Part shown: positions 62,332-64,000 of the stretch, piece after piece
Layout: each line of letters begins with the position of its first letter
How positions within the stretch are numbered: the stretch's first letter is position 1
NCBI RefSeq assembly: GCF_017347095.1
Contig: NZ_JADPRZ010000002.1
Coordinates: forward strand, 62,001 to 126,000
DNA from: Sporosarcina sp. E16_8
Lineage (GTDB): Bacteria; Bacillota; Bacilli; Bacillales_A; Planococcaceae
Length of the DNA: 64,000 nt
Direction of reading: 5' to 3'
Position numbers and translations under genes: made by a program
Notes under the pieces: model-generated
Database searches by the model: none
What the model was told of the DNA's origin: nothing
Seen by the model: the letters and a program-made list of their open reading frames with translations, nothing else

Positions 62332-63387
62332 TTGAAAAACCCAAACGGCTATGGCTCAGTCTTCAAGCTGTCAGGCAAGCGTAGGAGGCCTTTTGCCGTA
62401 CGGATAACAGTTGGATGGGATGATAACGGCAAACAGCTATATGAGTACCTAGACTACTTCGTAACCAGACCTGAGGCGATGATTGCCTTGGCTGAGTATA
62501 ATAGGGATCCATACGATCTTTCCGATAAAAAAATCACCTATGCAGAATTATACAAGCGTTTCACCCTTGAAAATTTCTACAAAGTCGAAAATGGAGTTAA
62601 AGTACTCAAAGCTTCAGAATCGAAGGTGTACACCTATCAAATGGCTTTCGGTCTCTCTAAAGCGCTCCACAGTTTGAAGTTTGTAGATATAAAAAAATCC
62701 CACATGCAAGCGGTAATAGATAACTGCGACAAAGCTTACGAAACGAAAAAGAAGGTAAAGTCATTGTTTAACCACCTGTACAAGCTTGCTATGGAGAATG
62801 ATTTAGTGGATAAAGATTACGCGGCATTCGTTGATCTTGGCGAGAATGACACAGTGAGCAGTAGGGAGCCTTTTACTACGGAAGAAGTTGCTTCACTTTG
62901 GGAAAATATCGACAAATCGGATTTTATCGACACCATACTGATTATGATTTATACAGGCCTGAGACCAGGCGAGTTAGCCACTATTGAAAACGAAAATATA
63001 AATATTGACGAGAGGTATATGCGCGGAGGATTAAAGACTGCAGCTGGGAAAAATAGAGTCATTCCTATCAATATGAAGATCCTACCTCTTATCGAAAAAC
63101 GTATTAATAGCAATCAAAAATATTTACTAGCTGATCTTAAAGGGGGTTCTGCCAAGCAGAGGTACGACGACTTCAGTAGACGGTATTGGAAACCCGTAAT
63201 GGAGCATTTGAACATGAAACACTTACCGCACGATTGCAGACATACTTTTGCCACGTTAATGGATAACGCCGAAGCAAACAATACTTCCATTAAACGTATT
63301 ATGGGCCATGCCTCGAAAGGCGTTACAGAAAAAGTATATACCCACAAAGATATTGAGCAGCTGATAAAAGCAATCGATTTGATTTAA
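62332..63387 (+). CDS. int: Phage integrase (tyrosine recombinase)
   Basis: 351 residues from TTG with AGGAGGAG upstream. N-terminal arm-binding domain (GYGSVFKLSGKRRRPFAVRI), central SAM-like core-binding domain, and a catalytic domain with Arg in YTGLRPGEL, Lys in AGKNRVIPI, His/Arg in HDCRHTFAT, His in MGHAS and Tyr in EKVYTHKD. It ends 124 bp from attR, so it is the enzyme that inserts and, with an excisionase, removes this prophage. Confidence 0.95.
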   Translation: MKNPNGYGSVFKLSGKRRRPFAVRITVGWDDNGKQLYEYLDYFVTRPEAMIALAEYNRDPYDLSDKKITYAELYKRFTLENFYKVENGVKVLKASESKVYTYQMAFGLSKALHSLKFVDIKKSHMQAVIDNCDKAYETKKKVKSLFNHLYKLAMENDLVDKDYAAFVDLGENDTVSSREPFTTEEVASLWENIDKSDFIDTILIMIYTGLRPGELATIENENINIDERYMRGGLKTAAGKNRVIPINMKILPLIEKRINSNQKYLLADLKGGSAKQRYDDFSRRYWKPVMEHLNMKHLPHDCRHTFATLMDNAEANNTSIKRIMGHASKGVTEKVYTHKDIEQLIKAIDLI

Positions 63388-63402
63388 AACCCTGTATACT
63401 AC

Positions 63403-63424
63403 TTGTATATTTCTTGTATATTAC
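63403..63424. repeat. Integrase arm-site candidates
   Basis: TTGTATATT occurs at 63403-63411 and TTGTATATTAC at 63414-63424; the latter also lies near attL (20844-20854). Confidence 0.55.
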
Positions 63425-63466
63425 GAGTGAGTATTTACACGATTTCGCACACTCTTAAAAACAAAG

Positions 63467-63498
63467 AAACCCCACAACCGCACGGGGCTGTAGGGTTT
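63467..63498 (-). terminator. Minus-oriented terminator inside attR
   Basis: AAACCCTACAGCC / GGTTGTGGGGTTT on the minus strand (with a mismatch and a bulge), followed by CTTTGTTTTT. It would stop host transcription entering the prophage antisense to int. Confidence 0.6.
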
Positions 63499-63511
63499 AG
63501 AAATCAGATAT

Positions 63512-63525
63512 TCTTACCACGGGGG
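63512..63525. mobile_element. attR core
   Basis: TCTTACCACGGGGG, identical to 20790-20803. Confidence 0.8.
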
Positions 63526-64000
63526 TAGATATAAATGAAAATGGCGCGTTGTTTAGTCTGCTTCTGTAATTCATTACTTATGAACACGTCTGTTGATTAA
63601 CCATTTATTCTCATAAAATACTGGTGAGAAGGGCTTGGAAAACACCGTTTTCACTTGACCCTTTTCGGTCCGCTTTCGGCGAAATAATCACGACAGATTT
63701 ACCGAGGGGGCCCCAGTGTGTCTAGGAATGACTTCATCATTCCTAGACACACTCTTTTCGGTCATCCTGTTGTGAATAGTTGCCTGTCGCGTCCCTACAC
63801 TTTTCAAGTGAAAAATGCGGTTGCTTTGGAAGAATAGAATAGATGACATTTTATGGTGACTGTAAGTGCCCGAAGATACAATTTCGGGCACTCTTGCACG
63901 TTGTATAATGTGCTTCTTGCTTACTTTTATTAAATTTTATGCATCTAATTATGTGATGTCTACTAGAATGTGACACTTCTTTAATAAAGAAAGGAAAAAC
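63526..64000. other. Host flank beyond attR, no gene
   Basis: This was the original upstream region of polA before insertion. It holds a 17-bp perfect hairpin (63715-63731 with 63737-63753, then CTTTTC) and a 10-bp hairpin (AGTGCCCGAA / TTCGGGCACT, 63865-63892). No credible ORF on either strand. Confidence 0.7.

Larger units (their letters stand above)
20790..63525. mobile_element. Prophage, HK97-like siphovirus, about 42.7 kb
   Basis: Bounded by a 14-bp direct repeat, with integrase 124 bp inside the right end. It contains immunity, replication, packaging, head, tail and lysis genes in standard order, and every structural reading frame examined is open. Host genes stop at the left repeat, and no phage gene lies beyond the right one. 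It is therefore probably complete; inducibility cannot be judged from sequence. Confidence 0.93.

Noticed and set aside
20790-63525. tRNA gene as the attachment site
   Set aside because: No tRNA-like sequence was seen at either 14-bp repeat.

Overview
The window is a low-GC Gram-positive chromosome segment carrying an intact-looking prophage. The host gene order rplT-rpmI-infC, thrS, dnaI-dnaB-nrdR, gapB, coaE-mutM-polA is the Bacillus subtilis-type arrangement. Protein style, the lack of speD between gapB and nrdR, and a T-box thrS suggest a member of the Bacillales, probably Planococcaceae/Caryophanaceae (Sporosarcina-like). The family-level placement is inference from memory of related proteins, not from a search.

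Host part (1-20789). A left-truncated NERD protein is followed by a striking non-coding array: 15 copies of a TACGACA-type heptamer at 21/19-bp spacing, nested in an 82-bp super-repeat (881-1190). Then come the L20/L35/IF3 operon with an attenuator leader and an AUU start for IF3, thrS with its T-box leader and promoter, and a Fur-boxed Fe(III) ABC transporter operon. Next are a DUF2935 protein, a YlxY-like deacetylase that lacks the catalytic Asp motif, endonuclease V, and a small Asn/Gln-rich protein. The replication-restart genes dnaI and dnaB follow, then nrdR, gapB with two opposed CcpN-type operators, coaE, mutM and polA. Two inverted copies of a short repeat flank the iron-transport/DUF2935 segment.

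Prophage (about 20790-63525, 42.7 kb). A 14-bp direct repeat (TCTTACCACGGGGG) marks attL just upstream of the polA start and attR just beyond the integrase. Most genes are on the minus strand. From right to left they run: integrase, repressors and Cro with TTGGACA-type operators, Rha/ORF6C, replication initiator plus DnaC-like loader, SSB, many small early genes, a sigma-70-family factor, dUTPase, ArpU regulator plus a short tyrosine recombinase, HNH, terS/terL, portal, ClpP-like protease, HK97 capsid, connectors, tail tube, and the tail chaperone pair with a GGGAAAG -1 frameshift. Tape measure, Dit, tail hub, an SGNH-domain tail protein, holin and endolysin complete this order. It is a siphovirus of HK97 architecture.

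Accessory content lies at the left end. There is an O-antigen-ligase-type membrane protein with a membrane-anchored SGNH hydrolase (AT-rich cargo), and a second full-length Xer-like recombinase divergent from a small HTH gene over three operator palindromes. There is also a DUF5067 lipoprotein, a duplicated ribbon-helix-helix-like protein, and an actin-like ParM/ParR-type module preceded by two palindromic repeats 42 bp apart. The last combination (integrase plus plasmid-style segregation genes) and the phased heptamer array are the two items most worth following up. The host flank after attR (63526-64000) holds hairpins but no gene.
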